A DNA stretch of 64,000 bases from Deinococcus sp. Arct2-2 (lineage in GTDB: Bacteria > Deinococcota > Deinococci > Deinococcales > Deinococcaceae): assembly GCF_004801315.1 (NCBI RefSeq), contig NZ_SSNW01000001.1:186001-250000 (forward strand), written 5' to 3'. How positions within the stretch are numbered: the stretch's first letter is position 1; every line of letters starts with the position of its first letter. Under the pieces are notes generated by a model. It saw only the letters and a program-made list of their open reading frames with translations, was not told the origin of the DNA and ran no database searches. The translations under genes and the position numbers were made by a program. This document shows, in pieces, positions 50,918-59,136 of the stretch.

Positions 50918-51907
50918 CTAAGCCTCCCGGCTCGCCAATTCCCGCACCGCGCCCACCAAGCGTGCGGCGGCCGTCTGATCCGGTGCGTCCTGCAACGCTT
51001 CTGTCAGCAGCGCGATGCCTGCTTTGGCCTGTGCATCGGCGTAGGCCTGCGCGTAGGCCACGCTGCCACCCTCCAGCAGCCGGCGGTGAATGTCGGCTAT
51101 GGTTGCGGCGTCTTTGGCAGGGCGGTCAAGGTGCATCTGCTCCAAAAACAGGTCTTTTTGCTGTGCCGAAGCGGTTTGCAGCCAGTGCAGCACGATCAAC
51201 GTTCGTTTGCCCTCCAGAAGATCGCCGCCGATTTCTTTGCCGTATTTGGCCGGATCGCCCAGCAAATTCAGCACATCGTCCCGAATCTGAAAGGCCGCGC
51301 CGAGGGCCAGCCCAGCCGCCGTGAAGCGTTCGTCGGGGGCCAAGCCTGCCGCCAGTGCGCCCAGTCTCAGCGGCACAATGACCGTGTAATGGGCAGTTTT
51401 TAGGCTCACCATTTGCAGATAGTCGGCCTCTTTCAGCGTCCATTCACGGCGCTCCACCCACGCCAAATCGAGGTGCTGGCCCTCGGCGGTGCGGTGAATC
51501 ATCGCCAAGAATTCTTCCATCGCTCCCGGCACGCCCGCCCGGTGAACGGCGGCCCACATGTAGGCGTGTAGCGCGTCTCCGGCATTGATCGCCAGCGCCA
51601 CCCCATGCAGGCGGTGCAGCGCGGGCTGGCCCCGGCGTTCTTCGGAATCGTCCTCTATATCGTCGTGAATCAGCACCCAGTTCTGAAACAGTTCCAGCGC
51701 CGTTGCCAGCCACAGGGCGCGTTCCCAAGCCGCCGTATCCACTTGTACGCCGTGCGCCGCGGCACTCGCCAGCAGCAGTTCGCTGCGAATGCCTTTGCCG
51801 CCGCGTATGGGGTAATCGCGCAGCATGGCAAAGTAGCGCGCGAGTTCTGGATGAGAAGCGGAAGCGGGCAGCAGCGAGAGGGCGCGTTCTAGCAGTTCGG
51901 GGCGCAT
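50918..51907 (-). CDS. Polyprenyl diphosphate synthase (GGPP/FPP type)
   Basis: A 329-aa class 1 trans-prenyltransferase. The first Asp-rich motif is VLIHDDIEDDSEERRGQPAL, and the second is FQIRDDVLNLLGDPAKYGKE with GKRTLIVLHWL after it. GGKGIRSELLLA near residue 40 is the pyrophosphate-binding Lys-Arg site. It condenses IPP with allylic diphosphates. In Deinococcus such an enzyme supplies geranylgeranyl diphosphate for deinoxanthin, or longer chains for menaquinone, and chain length cannot be read here with certainty. ATG 51907 is chosen over 51949. Single gene. Confidence 0.9.
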   Translation of the reverse strand: MRPELLERALSLLPASASHPELARYFAMLRDYPIRGGKGIRSELLLASAAAHGVQVDTAAWERALWLATALELFQNWVLIHDDIEDDSEERRGQPALHRLHGVALAINAGDALHAYMWAAVHRAGVPGAMEEFLAMIHRTAEGQHLDLAWVERREWTLKEADYLQMVSLKTAHYTVIVPLRLGALAAGLAPDERFTAAGLALGAAFQIRDDVLNLLGDPAKYGKEIGGDLLEGKRTLIVLHWLQTASAQQKDLFLEQMHLDRPAKDAATIADIHRRLLEGGSVAYAQAYADAQAKAGIALLTEALQDAPDQTAAARLVGAVRELASREA

Positions 51908-52050
51908 GGTGTGGCAGTGTAGAGCGGCGGGTGGGGGGAAGGGAAACAAGGGAAGAGGAGCAGGGGTGGAAGACGCCGCCTAGCCCGGAAGGGGAGAGGC
52001 GGCAGAACTATTTGTACTGCTGCCTTGCTTTGCGCCTTGCGGCGATGACT

Positions 52051-52059
52051 GCGCCGGGT
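52051..52059. repeat. Target-site duplication, left copy
   Basis: gcgccgggt directly before the IS left end; the same nine bases follow the right end at 53268-53276. Confidence 0.85.
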
Positions 52060-53267
52060 TTCAGTAGCCGACAACTTAGGTTCTACGCTGTCCCAGTCGA
52101 CAATTTTCGCGAAATTAAGGTTTTGGCTGCGCTGGAGACGTGAACAGGCGGGAGATTGAGAGGTGTGCAGACCTCATCTCCCGCCTTTCCCCACAGTACC
52201 GAACTCGCGGCCGATTTCAAGCGCACGGTGCCTTTCCTGCGGATTGATACCCTCCAGCGCCTGATTGACGTCGTCCTAGCGATGATCAGTGCTCAGAACG
52301 TCAATCACCTCAAACTCTCGCCCCATATGCCCGGAAACAGCAGTGTCGAGGCTAAAAAACGCCGCGTGGAACGCGGCGTCGGGGATGAGCAGCTGACGAT
52401 GCGGGTTTTTCTGGCACTGATCCTGACGCGTATCCCGCCCGGAAAGTGGCTGCTGAGTCTGGATCGCACCACCTGGGATCACGGGGAGTCTCCGATGAAT
52501 CTGCTGGTGTTGGGCGTCGTCATAGAGGGCTACACCATCCCTCTGGTCTGGGACGCTCTGGAACACACGGGCAACAGCGACACCCACACCCGCATGTGGC
52601 TGGTCAGCCAACTGCTCCGGGTCTTTCCCGCCTCCCGCTGGCGTGGCCTGGTCGCCGACCGGGAATTTATCGGTGCAGAGTGGTTCCGCTTTCTGCGGCA
52701 AAGCCGCATTAAGCGGGCGGTACGCGTGAAGAAAAACACCCGGCTGGACGGTCTGCGAGCGTCCGAATGGTTCGACGATATCGCGCCGGGACAGTACCGT
52801 TGTCTGGCGGAGAAAGCCTGTGTCTTCGGTGAGATCATGCAGGTCGTCGCCACAAGGTCACCCGCGGGTGACCTTGTGCTCATCGCGACCGATTTCAACG
52901 TCTGGGACACGGTTGTACTGTACCGAAGGCGCTGCCCCGGTGGAATGCACCTTTAGCAGCCTGAAATCCAGAGGCTTTGACCTTGAACGCACCGGGATGT
53001 CTGATCCACAGGCACTGGAGCGGCTGTTCGGCTTCGTCGTTCTGGCTTGGCTGAGCTGCTTGCAGGTCGGGGTCTGGAGGTCACAGCACAAGCCCATCAA
53101 AACGCTCAAGCATGGCCGCAAAGCCATCAGCCTTGCGGCCTACGGAGCGCAATACCTCATCCATGCCCTTCGCTGGGGTCACGAGACGCTCCACGCACTT
53201 CTGATCCTGCTGACCCAGCCTGTATTCCCTCTGGGACAACAAAAAAGTGGAGTTGTCGGCTACTGAA
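52060..53267 (+). mobile_element. IS4-family insertion sequence, 1208 bp
   Basis: Bounded by perfect 17-bp inverted repeats ttcagtagccgacaact (52060-52076) and agttgtcggctactgaa (53251-53267), flanked by the 9-bp direct repeat gcgccgggt. It carries one transposase gene split by a frameshift. The 9-bp duplication fits the IS4 family (IS10/IS50-type members). It interrupts a Pmp3-like gene. Confidence 0.9.
52156..53266 (+). pseudogene. IS4-family transposase, frameshifted at the YREK signature
   Basis: DDE transposase in two frames. The first part (from 52156) has the first Asp in WLLSLDRTTWDHGESP and the second in WRGLVADREFIGAEWF, and runs to TVVLYRRRCPG. The expected signature YRRRWPVECTFSSLK (Y-2-R-3-E-6-K) is broken exactly here: its Tyr and Arg are in the first frame, while the Glu and Lys (APVECTFSSLK) appear only in the second frame, which continues to the TGA at 53264-53266. 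The sequence cgctgccccggtgg around 52930-52943 has one base too many or two too few for a continuous frame. The element is probably immobile without ribosomal frameshifting. Confidence 0.85.
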
Positions 53268-53276
53268 GCGCCGGGT
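53268..53276. repeat. Target-site duplication, right copy
   Basis: gcgccgggt directly after the IS right end, identical to 52051-52059. Confidence 0.85.
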
Positions 53277-53530
53277 ACCCAAGCAAAGGCGATCAAGAAT
53301 GACCACCAAAAATCGTGTTGATTGAGGCCAGATTTGGTTAAGGCCAGAGGAGCCGCAAAGAGGGCGACGAAGAGAACGCCAATGGCAATCAATCTATATC
53401 GGTGCACAGAATGCCTCCTGCAAAAGCTGTACTCATTCTATTGACTATCTGGATAGAAATTGCTGCACCCCCGCTGTCTCCATCTTTCGTCCCGCGCATT
53501 CCTCACGCGGCTTCACTACACTGCGGGCAG

Positions 53531-54259
53531 ATGTCGTCTGCCACTTCTGCCCGTGCGCCTGCCTACCTGCGGTTTTTGCTGTTGGGCGGCGTGTTGGCCT
53601 TACTGGGCAGCCTGTTTCTGATCCCGGAAGTCCGCAACTTCTTTGCAGCGGGCTACGCAGCCCTGCGTTCCCCCGATCCAGCGGTGACGCACGCTTGGGT
53701 AGACGGACTGGGCTGGGCTGGCCCGCTGGCCCTGATCGCGGCCTTCGTGGTGCAGGCGGTGTTGCCCGTGTTGCCCGCGCTGGTCATGACCGCCGTGACC
53801 GCCCGCGCTTACGGCCCCGTCGAAGGCTTTTTCATCGTGTATATCGGTACTTTGTTGGGTGCAGTGGCGGGCTACTGGCTAGGACGCGGCGTAGGCGAGC
53901 GCCTGATTCGCACGCTGGCAGGCGAACGCGCCAGCACCCGTGCCCAAAACTTTGCCCAGAAATACGGCGTTCAGGGCGTGCTGATGGTGCGCCTGATGCC
54001 CATCCTCAGCGCCGACGTAATGAATCTGGTGGCGGGTGCAGTCCGGATGCCGTTTCGCCCCTTCCTGCTGGCTACCGCTGCGGGCGCATTTCCGGTCACG
54101 CTGTTGGTGATTTGGCTGTCTGGGTCTACGTCGCGCATGCTGTGGGGCTTAGGAGTCTTGTCGCTGTTGGTGGCGGCGGTGGCAGGTTGGCGCACATGGA
54201 TGGGCAGGCGTCGGGCGGCGCGGGCCGGTGCGTCTTCACCCGCACCTGAGTCTGAATAG
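53531..54259 (+). CDS. VTT-domain (TVP38/DedA-like) membrane protein
   Basis: A 242-aa integral membrane protein of the SNARE-associated/VTT family. Helices near residues 12-33 and 65-90 are followed by the core FVVQAVLPVLPALVMTAVTA, then GFFIVYIGTLLGAVAGYWLG with re-entrant-loop glycines, RLMPILSADVMNLVAGAVRM (typical R-x-x-P segment) and two last helices. DedA/VTT proteins are candidate lipid scramblases or transporters for undecaprenyl phosphate. ATG 53531 fits the family start. It is divergent from the IS-interrupted gene. Single gene. Confidence 0.85.
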   Translation: MSSATSARAPAYLRFLLLGGVLALLGSLFLIPEVRNFFAAGYAALRSPDPAVTHAWVDGLGWAGPLALIAAFVVQAVLPVLPALVMTAVTARAYGPVEGFFIVYIGTLLGAVAGYWLGRGVGERLIRTLAGERASTRAQNFAQKYGVQGVLMVRLMPILSADVMNLVAGAVRMPFRPFLLATAAGAFPVTLLVIWLSGSTSRMLWGLGVLSLLVAAVAGWRTWMGRRRAARAGASSPAPESE

Positions 54260-54298
54260 GGTTGAGGGATAAGCGAGAGAGAAGTTGGCGTCGCGTCT

Positions 54299-54401
54299 AA
54301 ACCCCCCAGTCTGCTGCGCAGCCAGCCCCCCTTAAAGGGGAACGCAACAGCTGTTGGATCCTCCCCTCTAAGGGGGGGCGTTGCAGAGCAACGGGGGGGT
54401 T
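54299..54401. repeat. Intergenic palindromic repeat family A, copy 3
   Basis: Best-preserved copy: aaccccccagtctgctgcgcagcc, cccccttaaaggggaac, ctgttgga, cccctctaaggggggg, gcaacgggggggtt. It fills much of the gap before purM. Confidence 0.8.
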
Positions 54402-54541
54402 GCCTTCCAACTCCGCCCACAACCGCCCCCACCTCACTGCTAAACCGCCCGGTCATTCCCCTGTCAGGTAGACTGCCTCACGGTTGCGCCGATCTGCCCA
54501 AAGCCTGAGGGCAAGCGGGCGGCGGCGCGGGCGGGAGGATC

Positions 54542-55648
54542 ATGACGGAAGACACGCAAGCGGGCAAGCAGGCAGGCTCCGCATACGAACGGGCAGGCGT
54601 GAGCATCGACGCCGGACACCGGGCTGTGGCCCTGATGAAAAATGCCGTGGCACGCACGCACACACCCGCTGTACTGGGCGGCATCGGCGGCTTCGGCGGG
54701 CTGTTCCGGGCGCAGTTTACGGGCGCAGATGGTCAGCCGATGACCGATCCGGTGCTGGTGGCCTCTACCGATGGTGTGGGCACCAAAACCAAAGTCGCGG
54801 TGCGGGCAGGCAAGTTCGCGGGCCTCGGCGCAGACATCGTGAACCACTGTGCCAACGATATCTTGGTGCAGGGCGCACGGCCCCTGTTTTTCCTCGATTA
54901 TGTGGCGATGGGCGTGCTGCGGCCCGAAGCGGTGGCCAATGTGGTGACGGGCGCGGCACAGGCCTGTGAGGCGCTGGGCGTGGCCTTGCTGGGCGGCGAA
55001 ACAGCCGAGATGCCGGGAGTGTACGTAGAGGGCGAACTGGACATCGTGGGCACGATTGTGGGCGTCGTAGACCGGCCCAAGCTGATAGACGGCTCTCGCA
55101 TCTGCCCCAGTGATGCCGTGATCGCCTTGCCCAGCAGCGGCCTGCACACCAACGGCTTCAGCCTTGCGCGGATGGCGCTGGACGGGCTGGACTGGCAAGA
55201 AGCCCGCGCCGATTTGGGAGGTCAATCGTTGGCCGACGTGCTGCCGATTCCGCACCGTGCGTATGGCCCTGCCTTTGACGCACTCACCGCCGCCGATGTG
55301 GACGTGCGCGGCATGGCCCACATCACGGGCGGCGGTCTGGTCGATAATCCTCCACGTATTTTCCCGGCAGGCGTGGGCATGCGAATAGACACAGCCTCTT
55401 GGACGGTTCCGCCGTTGTTCGAACTGATTTTGGAACGCGCCAACGTGGCCCGCGCCGAAGGCTTCCGCGCCCTGAATATGGGCGTAGGCTTCCTGTTTAT
55501 CGTGCCTGCCGCAGAGGCTCAGGCAGCCCTAAATGCCCTGCAAGCCAGCGGTGAAACGCCTTGGGTGATCGGCATAATGACTGAAGGCAGCGGCGTAGAG
55601 TTTGCAGAAGCACAGGTTGAAGACAAGTTGACCGGGGTGAGTTCTTGA
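54542..55648 (+). CDS. purM: Phosphoribosylformylglycinamidine cyclo-ligase (AIR synthetase)
   Basis: A 368-aa enzyme of purine biosynthesis that closes the imidazole ring of AIR with ATP. Family blocks are AYERAGVSIDAGHRAV, VLGGIGGFGGLF, VASTDGVGTKTKVA, DIVNHCANDILVQGARPLFF, LLGGETAEMPGVY, and LPSSGLHTNGFSLAR. GGGLVDNPPRIFPAG and the final GFLFIV segment are also conserved. gggagg lies before ATG 54542. It is slightly longer than usual (345 aa). The stop overlaps the TTG of the next gene (TTGA), so the phosphatase and probably meaB are co-transcribed. Confidence 0.96.
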   Translation: MTEDTQAGKQAGSAYERAGVSIDAGHRAVALMKNAVARTHTPAVLGGIGGFGGLFRAQFTGADGQPMTDPVLVASTDGVGTKTKVAVRAGKFAGLGADIVNHCANDILVQGARPLFFLDYVAMGVLRPEAVANVVTGAAQACEALGVALLGGETAEMPGVYVEGELDIVGTIVGVVDRPKLIDGSRICPSDAVIALPSSGLHTNGFSLARMALDGLDWQEARADLGGQSLADVLPIPHRAYGPAFDALTAADVDVRGMAHITGGGLVDNPPRIFPAGVGMRIDTASWTVPPLFELILERANVARAEGFRALNMGVGFLFIVPAAEAQAALNALQASGETPWVIGIMTEGSGVEFAEAQVEDKLTGVSS

Positions 55649-56373
55649 GTTCCGACGCACCCCGCAAACGCCTCGCGCCCTTTGGATTTACGCCCCCAGA
55701 CCGCGCCACCGCCACCGAGTTTTGGGTCGTGCGGCACGGCGAAAGCACTTGGAATGCCGATGGCCGGTATCAGGGCCAAACCGATGTGCCCCTCAGCCAT
55801 ATCGGAATTTTGCAGGCCGCCAGCCTTGCCGAGCGCCTGACCGGGCTGCACTTCGACGCTGTCTACACCAGCGACCTTGTGCGGGCCTCGCAAACGGCAG
55901 ACGCGGTGGCCGAACGCTTGCTGGGCAATCCGCCTGTGCAGGCCGACCCCGGCCTACGTGAAATTGACGTGGGCGAGTTGTCCGGCCTCGTGATTGCTGA
56001 CATTCGCGCCCGCTTCCCCGATTACCTCAGCACGCTGATTCAGGAACCTTGGGCCACCCGCAGACCCGGCGGCGAGAGCATGGAAGACCTGTTTGCCCGC
56101 TGCGGCGCGGCGTTTGACCGTCTGCGGGCGCGGCATCCGGGCGGGCGCGTGCTGGTGTTTACACACGGCGGCGTGGTGCGCGTAGCGGTGGGGCTGGCGC
56201 TGGGGGGTGTGCCTGCCAACGCTTGGGCACGCCTCAGCGTCACCAACACCAGTATTACCCGCGTGCTGCTGGGTCACAACAGCGGCACACTGCTGGGCTT
56301 CAACGACGACGCGCACCTAGAGGATTTGATAGAAGCGACGGAAGCCGACGACGTGCTGGGGCAAGCGCCGTGA
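55645..56373 (+). CDS. Histidine phosphatase / phosphoglycerate mutase-like protein
   Basis: A 242-aa branch-1 histidine phosphatase. Catalytic VVRHGESTWNADGRYQGQTD (RHGE) near residue 28, with PLSHIGILQA, a VYTSDLVRASQTADAV arginine block and VFTHGGVVRVAVG with the second histidine near 170. The family contains phosphoglycerate mutases, alpha-ribazole phosphatase and generic phosphatases; a cofactor-dependent mutase would have a longer insert. The start TTG 55645 overlaps purM (TTGA). It may act on nucleotides or sugar phosphates. The exact substrate is open. Confidence 0.85.
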   Translation: MSSDAPRKRLAPFGFTPPDRATATEFWVVRHGESTWNADGRYQGQTDVPLSHIGILQAASLAERLTGLHFDAVYTSDLVRASQTADAVAERLLGNPPVQADPGLREIDVGELSGLVIADIRARFPDYLSTLIQEPWATRRPGGESMEDLFARCGAAFDRLRARHPGGRVLVFTHGGVVRVAVGLALGGVPANAWARLSVTNTSITRVLLGHNSGTLLGFNDDAHLEDLIEATEADDVLGQAP

Positions 56374-56440
56374 GCGGGCAAAACGTGTTTGGCAGAAGGT
56401 GGAACGTGGCTCACTTCTCTGGCCTGTTCGGAAGCTAACC

Positions 56441-57409
56441 ATGTCTGCCCCTGACCCACGAGCTACGGTTCACGCTCCATCCCCGTCTTTAGAATCCCGC
56501 TTCCGCTCCGGCGACCTGCGTGCGCTGTCCCGCGCCGTTACGCTGGCCGAGGCTGGCTTGCCCGCTGCTCGGCCCCTGCTGCGTGCTGCACGCGAACAAG
56601 CCGCCCACAAACCCGGCATCGTTTTGGGTATTACGGGCAGCCCCGGCAGCGGCAAAAGCACCCTCACCGACGCCCTGATTTCGCACCTGCGCGGGTTGGG
56701 GCAGCGGGTGGCGGTGGTGGCTGTCGACCCCAGCAGCCCCTATTCGGGCGGCGCAATTTTAGGTGACCGCATCCGGATGCTGCGCCACCACGCCGACGAG
56801 GGCGTGTTCGTGCGCTCCTTAGCTAGTCGGGGAGCGCTGGGCGGCCTGTCGGCCCGCACGATGCAGGTGCTGGCGCTGCTAGAGGGCGCGGGCTTCGACT
56901 GGGTCATTTTGGAAACGGTGGGCGTGGGCCAATCGGAAGTCGATGTGGCCTCGGCCTGCGACCACACGCTGCTCGTTCTCACCCCGGCGGGCGGCGACGG
57001 CGTGCAGGCGTTCAAGGCGGGCATCATGGAAATTGCCGATGTGATCGCCGTGAACAAGGCCGACTTGCCGGGTGCAGACCGCACCGTGCGCGAACTGGTG
57101 GCCGCGCAGGGTCTCGGCGCACACGACGAACACACTTGGTTTGCACCCATTCACAAAACGGTGGCCGGGGAAGGGCAGGGAATAGCCGAATTGGTGACTG
57201 CTGTGTCGGCCCACCGTGCCCACCTCGGCGCGGCAGGACTGACCGAACGCCGTACCCGCCGCGCCGAATTCGAGGTGCGCTCCTTGGTGCAAGAACGCCT
57301 GCTGCGCCGCGCCCGCGCCACCAGTGCCGACCTGTATGCCCGTGTAGCACGCGGAGAACTGGACGCCGATGCTGCGGCTGACGCGCTGCTGGGCGGTGAA
57401 TTGACCTGA
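56441..57409 (+). CDS. meaB: Methylmalonyl-CoA mutase-associated GTPase MeaB
   Basis: A 322-aa G3E-family P-loop GTPase that protects and loads methylmalonyl-CoA mutase. Walker A is GITGSPGSGKSTLTDAL. Also present are AVVAVDPSSPYSGGAILGDR, VFVRSLASRGALGG, the switch ETVGVGQSEVDVA, and NKAD (base recognition) with VIAVNKADLPGADR. The C-terminal RRARATSADLYARVARGELD segment is part of the dimerisation arm. ATG 56441 is preferred over 56399. Methylmalonyl-CoA mutase itself is not in the window. It is followed by an ICMT-like gene that overlaps its stop. Confidence 0.93.
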   Translation: MSAPDPRATVHAPSPSLESRFRSGDLRALSRAVTLAEAGLPAARPLLRAAREQAAHKPGIVLGITGSPGSGKSTLTDALISHLRGLGQRVAVVAVDPSSPYSGGAILGDRIRMLRHHADEGVFVRSLASRGALGGLSARTMQVLALLEGAGFDWVILETVGVGQSEVDVASACDHTLLVLTPAGGDGVQAFKAGIMEIADVIAVNKADLPGADRTVRELVAAQGLGAHDEHTWFAPIHKTVAGEGQGIAELVTAVSAHRAHLGAAGLTERRTRRAEFEVRSLVQERLLRRARATSADLYARVARGELDADAAADALLGGELT

Positions 57410-57936
57410 AGAATCGCCAACTCGCCCCCATCCTCTTCGCCTTCCTGATCGTTCAGCGAATCCTAGAACTGCGGCTGGCCCGCGCCAATGAACGCTGGGC
57501 GCGGCAGCAAGGCGCGGTGGAGTACGGCCAAACCCATTACCCGCTGTTTTTTGTTCTGCACCCCACATGGATGCTGGCCCTGCTGTTGGAAGGCCGCAAG
57601 TCGGGCGGGCGCGTGCTTTGGCCGATGCTGGCGCTATTCGTGCTGGCTCAGCCGCTCCGCTACTGGGTCATTCGCACACTGGGCCGCTACTGGAACACCC
57701 GCATTCTGATCGTACCGGGCGGAAAGCGCGTGACAGGCGGGCCATTCCGGTTCATGCCGCATCCCAATTACGCGGTGGTGGCCCTAGAAATCGCCGCCGC
57801 GCCGCTGGCTGTGGGGGCGTGGCGCACGGCAACCGCTTACACGGTTCTGAATGCGGCTTTGCTGCTGCTGGTGCGCCTGCCCGCCGAAAATGCGGCTTTG
57901 GCGGTGTATCAAACGGAGAGCAAGTCGTCGGGTTAG
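57406..57936 (+). CDS. Isoprenylcysteine carboxyl methyltransferase-like membrane protein (probable CTG start)
   Basis: A 176-aa integral membrane methyltransferase. The frame opens after a TGA at 57397-57399 and gives KNRQLAPILFAFLIVQRILE, then ARANERWARQQGAVEYGQTH, which is the expected N-terminus of the family. The first usable codons are ATT 57400 and CTG 57406. CTG overlaps the meaB stop (CTGA), matching the stop-start coupling seen elsewhere. The C-terminal part has PGGKRVTGGPFRFMPHPNYA (the NHPNY-like SAM-binding loop) and RLPAENAAL. The GTG at 57517 alone would lose the first helix. The substrate is unknown; bacterial members may methylate small phenols or lipids. Confidence 0.75.
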   Translation: MKNRQLAPILFAFLIVQRILELRLARANERWARQQGAVEYGQTHYPLFFVLHPTWMLALLLEGRKSGGRVLWPMLALFVLAQPLRYWVIRTLGRYWNTRILIVPGGKRVTGGPFRFMPHPNYAVVALEIAAAPLAVGAWRTATAYTVLNAALLLLVRLPAENAALAVYQTESKSSG

Positions 57937-58059
57937 AGACAGCATTTCGGATGTATGTGAAACAAGTCGGCTGCAAAGTCTTCGTTTAGGGTCACACTAC
58001 GTAACCTATTGATCCTTGCTTAAGTTGGCAATATCTTGAGAACATTGAGCTGGAAGGTC

Positions 58060-58295
58060 AACCCCCCGTTGCTCGCGCAACGCCCCCCCTTAGAGGGGAG
58101 GACAAAGGCTGTGGTGCTCCCCTCTAATACGAGATTAAAATGAATCCTTGACATAGGCAGGTTCGCCGCTTGTGGCCCCCTCACCCCGCTGCTAACGCAG
58201 CGCCCCCCTCCCACGAGTGGAGAGGGCAAAGCACATGTTCAGGATTCACTTTAATTCCTTATAAGGGGGACTGGCTGCGCCGCAGACTGGGGGGT
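58060..58295. repeat. Family A repeat interrupted by an inverted-repeat element
   Basis: Left part 58060-58127 (caaccccccgttgctcgcgc to ctcccctctaa) and right part 58263-58295 (aagggggactggctgcgccgcagactggggggtt) are the two halves of a family A repeat in reverse orientation. They are separated by the element at 58128-58262. The gap 57937-58430 holds no recognised gene. Confidence 0.8.
58128..58262. mobile_element. Small inverted-repeat insertion nested in a family A repeat
   Basis: About 135 bp with ends attaaaatgaatcct (58134-58148) and aggattcactttaat (58241-58255), complementary at 14 of 15 positions. The middle (58173-58230) is a family B core (ccccctcaccccgctgctaacgcagcgcccccctccc). 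TA dinucleotides flank it (58128-58129 and near 58261-58262). No ORF. Confidence 0.65.
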
Positions 58296-58430
58296 TCGCC
58301 GGGAAGCATCAACGGTCAATGCTTGCCCCATTTCAATGTTGCTCAGCCGCACAGGAATCCATAAAAATGCTGTCTTGAACAGCCTTCTCGGCAAATTCAC
58401 GGCCCAAAACTCAGAGCATTCCCCCAGCCC

Positions 58431-58943
58431 TTAGTGGGCCATGCTCTGCGGCGTGCGGCGTTCGAAGACCAAGCCCACCGGGGTATCGGCCAGTTGGACT
58501 GCCGACAGCACCGAAAGGTCTTGCAGCTCCAGCCGAATCCGGCCAGCGGCGTTAGTGCGCTCTACGGCGGCGACTACGGCAAGTACCTTCAATCCTTTGG
58601 TGGCGCACAACAACATCGTTTCCAGTTCGGCCAACCCGTCTGTCAGGTGCTCGGTCACGATCACGACTTCTCCACTCAGACCTTCGGCATCCAGCAGCTT
58701 CCAGTGGCCCGTCGTGGCTTCTCTGGCGGTGTGTAGGGCAACCACGCCGCGTGTGTAGGCCACCAATTCGGCCAATTGCTGAGCGCCGGGAAGGGCAACT
58801 ACCAGATCGAATTCGGGCAACAGCGCCCCAAATCGGCCCGCTACTTCTGTCCAGTCTTGGGCTTGTAATCCCGCCAGACGTGCCCGCAGCCCCTCTTCTG
58901 AGGGCAGAGCGGTTGCGATCACTTCCCGGAACTTCATTGCCAT
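58431..58943 (-). CDS. Phosphoribosyltransferase-like protein, degenerate
   Basis: A 170-aa protein. Residues about 90-140 follow a type I phosphoribosyltransferase pattern: EVVIVTEHLTDGLAELETML stands where PRTases have V-(I/V)-V-D-D-V-x-T-T-G, followed by LCATKGLKVLAVVAAVER, as in orotate phosphoribosyltransferase. The acidic pair of the PRPP loop is missing (TEHLTDG), so PRPP binding is doubtful; a binding or regulatory role is possible. MAMKFREV is the start. There are no neighbours in the same transcription unit. The assignment is by fold pattern and moderate in strength. Confidence 0.55.
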   Translation of the reverse strand: MAMKFREVIATALPSEEGLRARLAGLQAQDWTEVAGRFGALLPEFDLVVALPGAQQLAELVAYTRGVVALHTAREATTGHWKLLDAEGLSGEVVIVTEHLTDGLAELETMLLCATKGLKVLAVVAAVERTNAAGRIRLELQDLSVLSAVQLADTPVGLVFERRTPQSMAH

Positions 58944-59136
58944 GGCCTTAGATTACGCTGTAATAGTCTTTGTCGACCAAATACTTCACTTCAATTAAAC
59001 ACAGCCCTTTATTTAATGGGGGGTGGGTGAAGAAGGTTGAGCTTGACATCGGCGTTAGCTGGGTGGCCCGCACTGCTGGACAGAAGTGGGGCACAGACCG
59101 CACGGGGGCTGCCAGAAGGAGAGTAGGGTGCAGACC

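Larger units (their letters stand above)
52008..53407 (-). pseudogene. Pmp3/YqaE-like 60-aa membrane protein gene, interrupted by an IS element
   Basis: Joining the minus-strand sequence across the IS (53407-53268, then 52050-52008, counting the 9-bp duplication once) restores a 60-codon gene. It starts at GTG 53407: a hydrophobic helix LIAIGVLFVALFAAPLAL, then FLIAFAWVPGAVIAARRK and a basic tail ending QQYK, with TAG at 52008-52010. The pattern of two helices and a W-x-PG-x-I turn is that of the Pmp3/YqaE (UPF0057) proteolipid family, which affects membrane potential and salt tolerance. The IS sits after the codon for Gly46. The visible frame instead runs into the IS. Confidence 0.72.

Noticed and set aside
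52045..52110. Possible extension of the MITE family (gtcccagtcgacaatttt) into the IS left end
   Set aside because: The cagtagccgacaact ends belong to the IS4 element and do not match the ggttnggacag ends of the MITE-like family.
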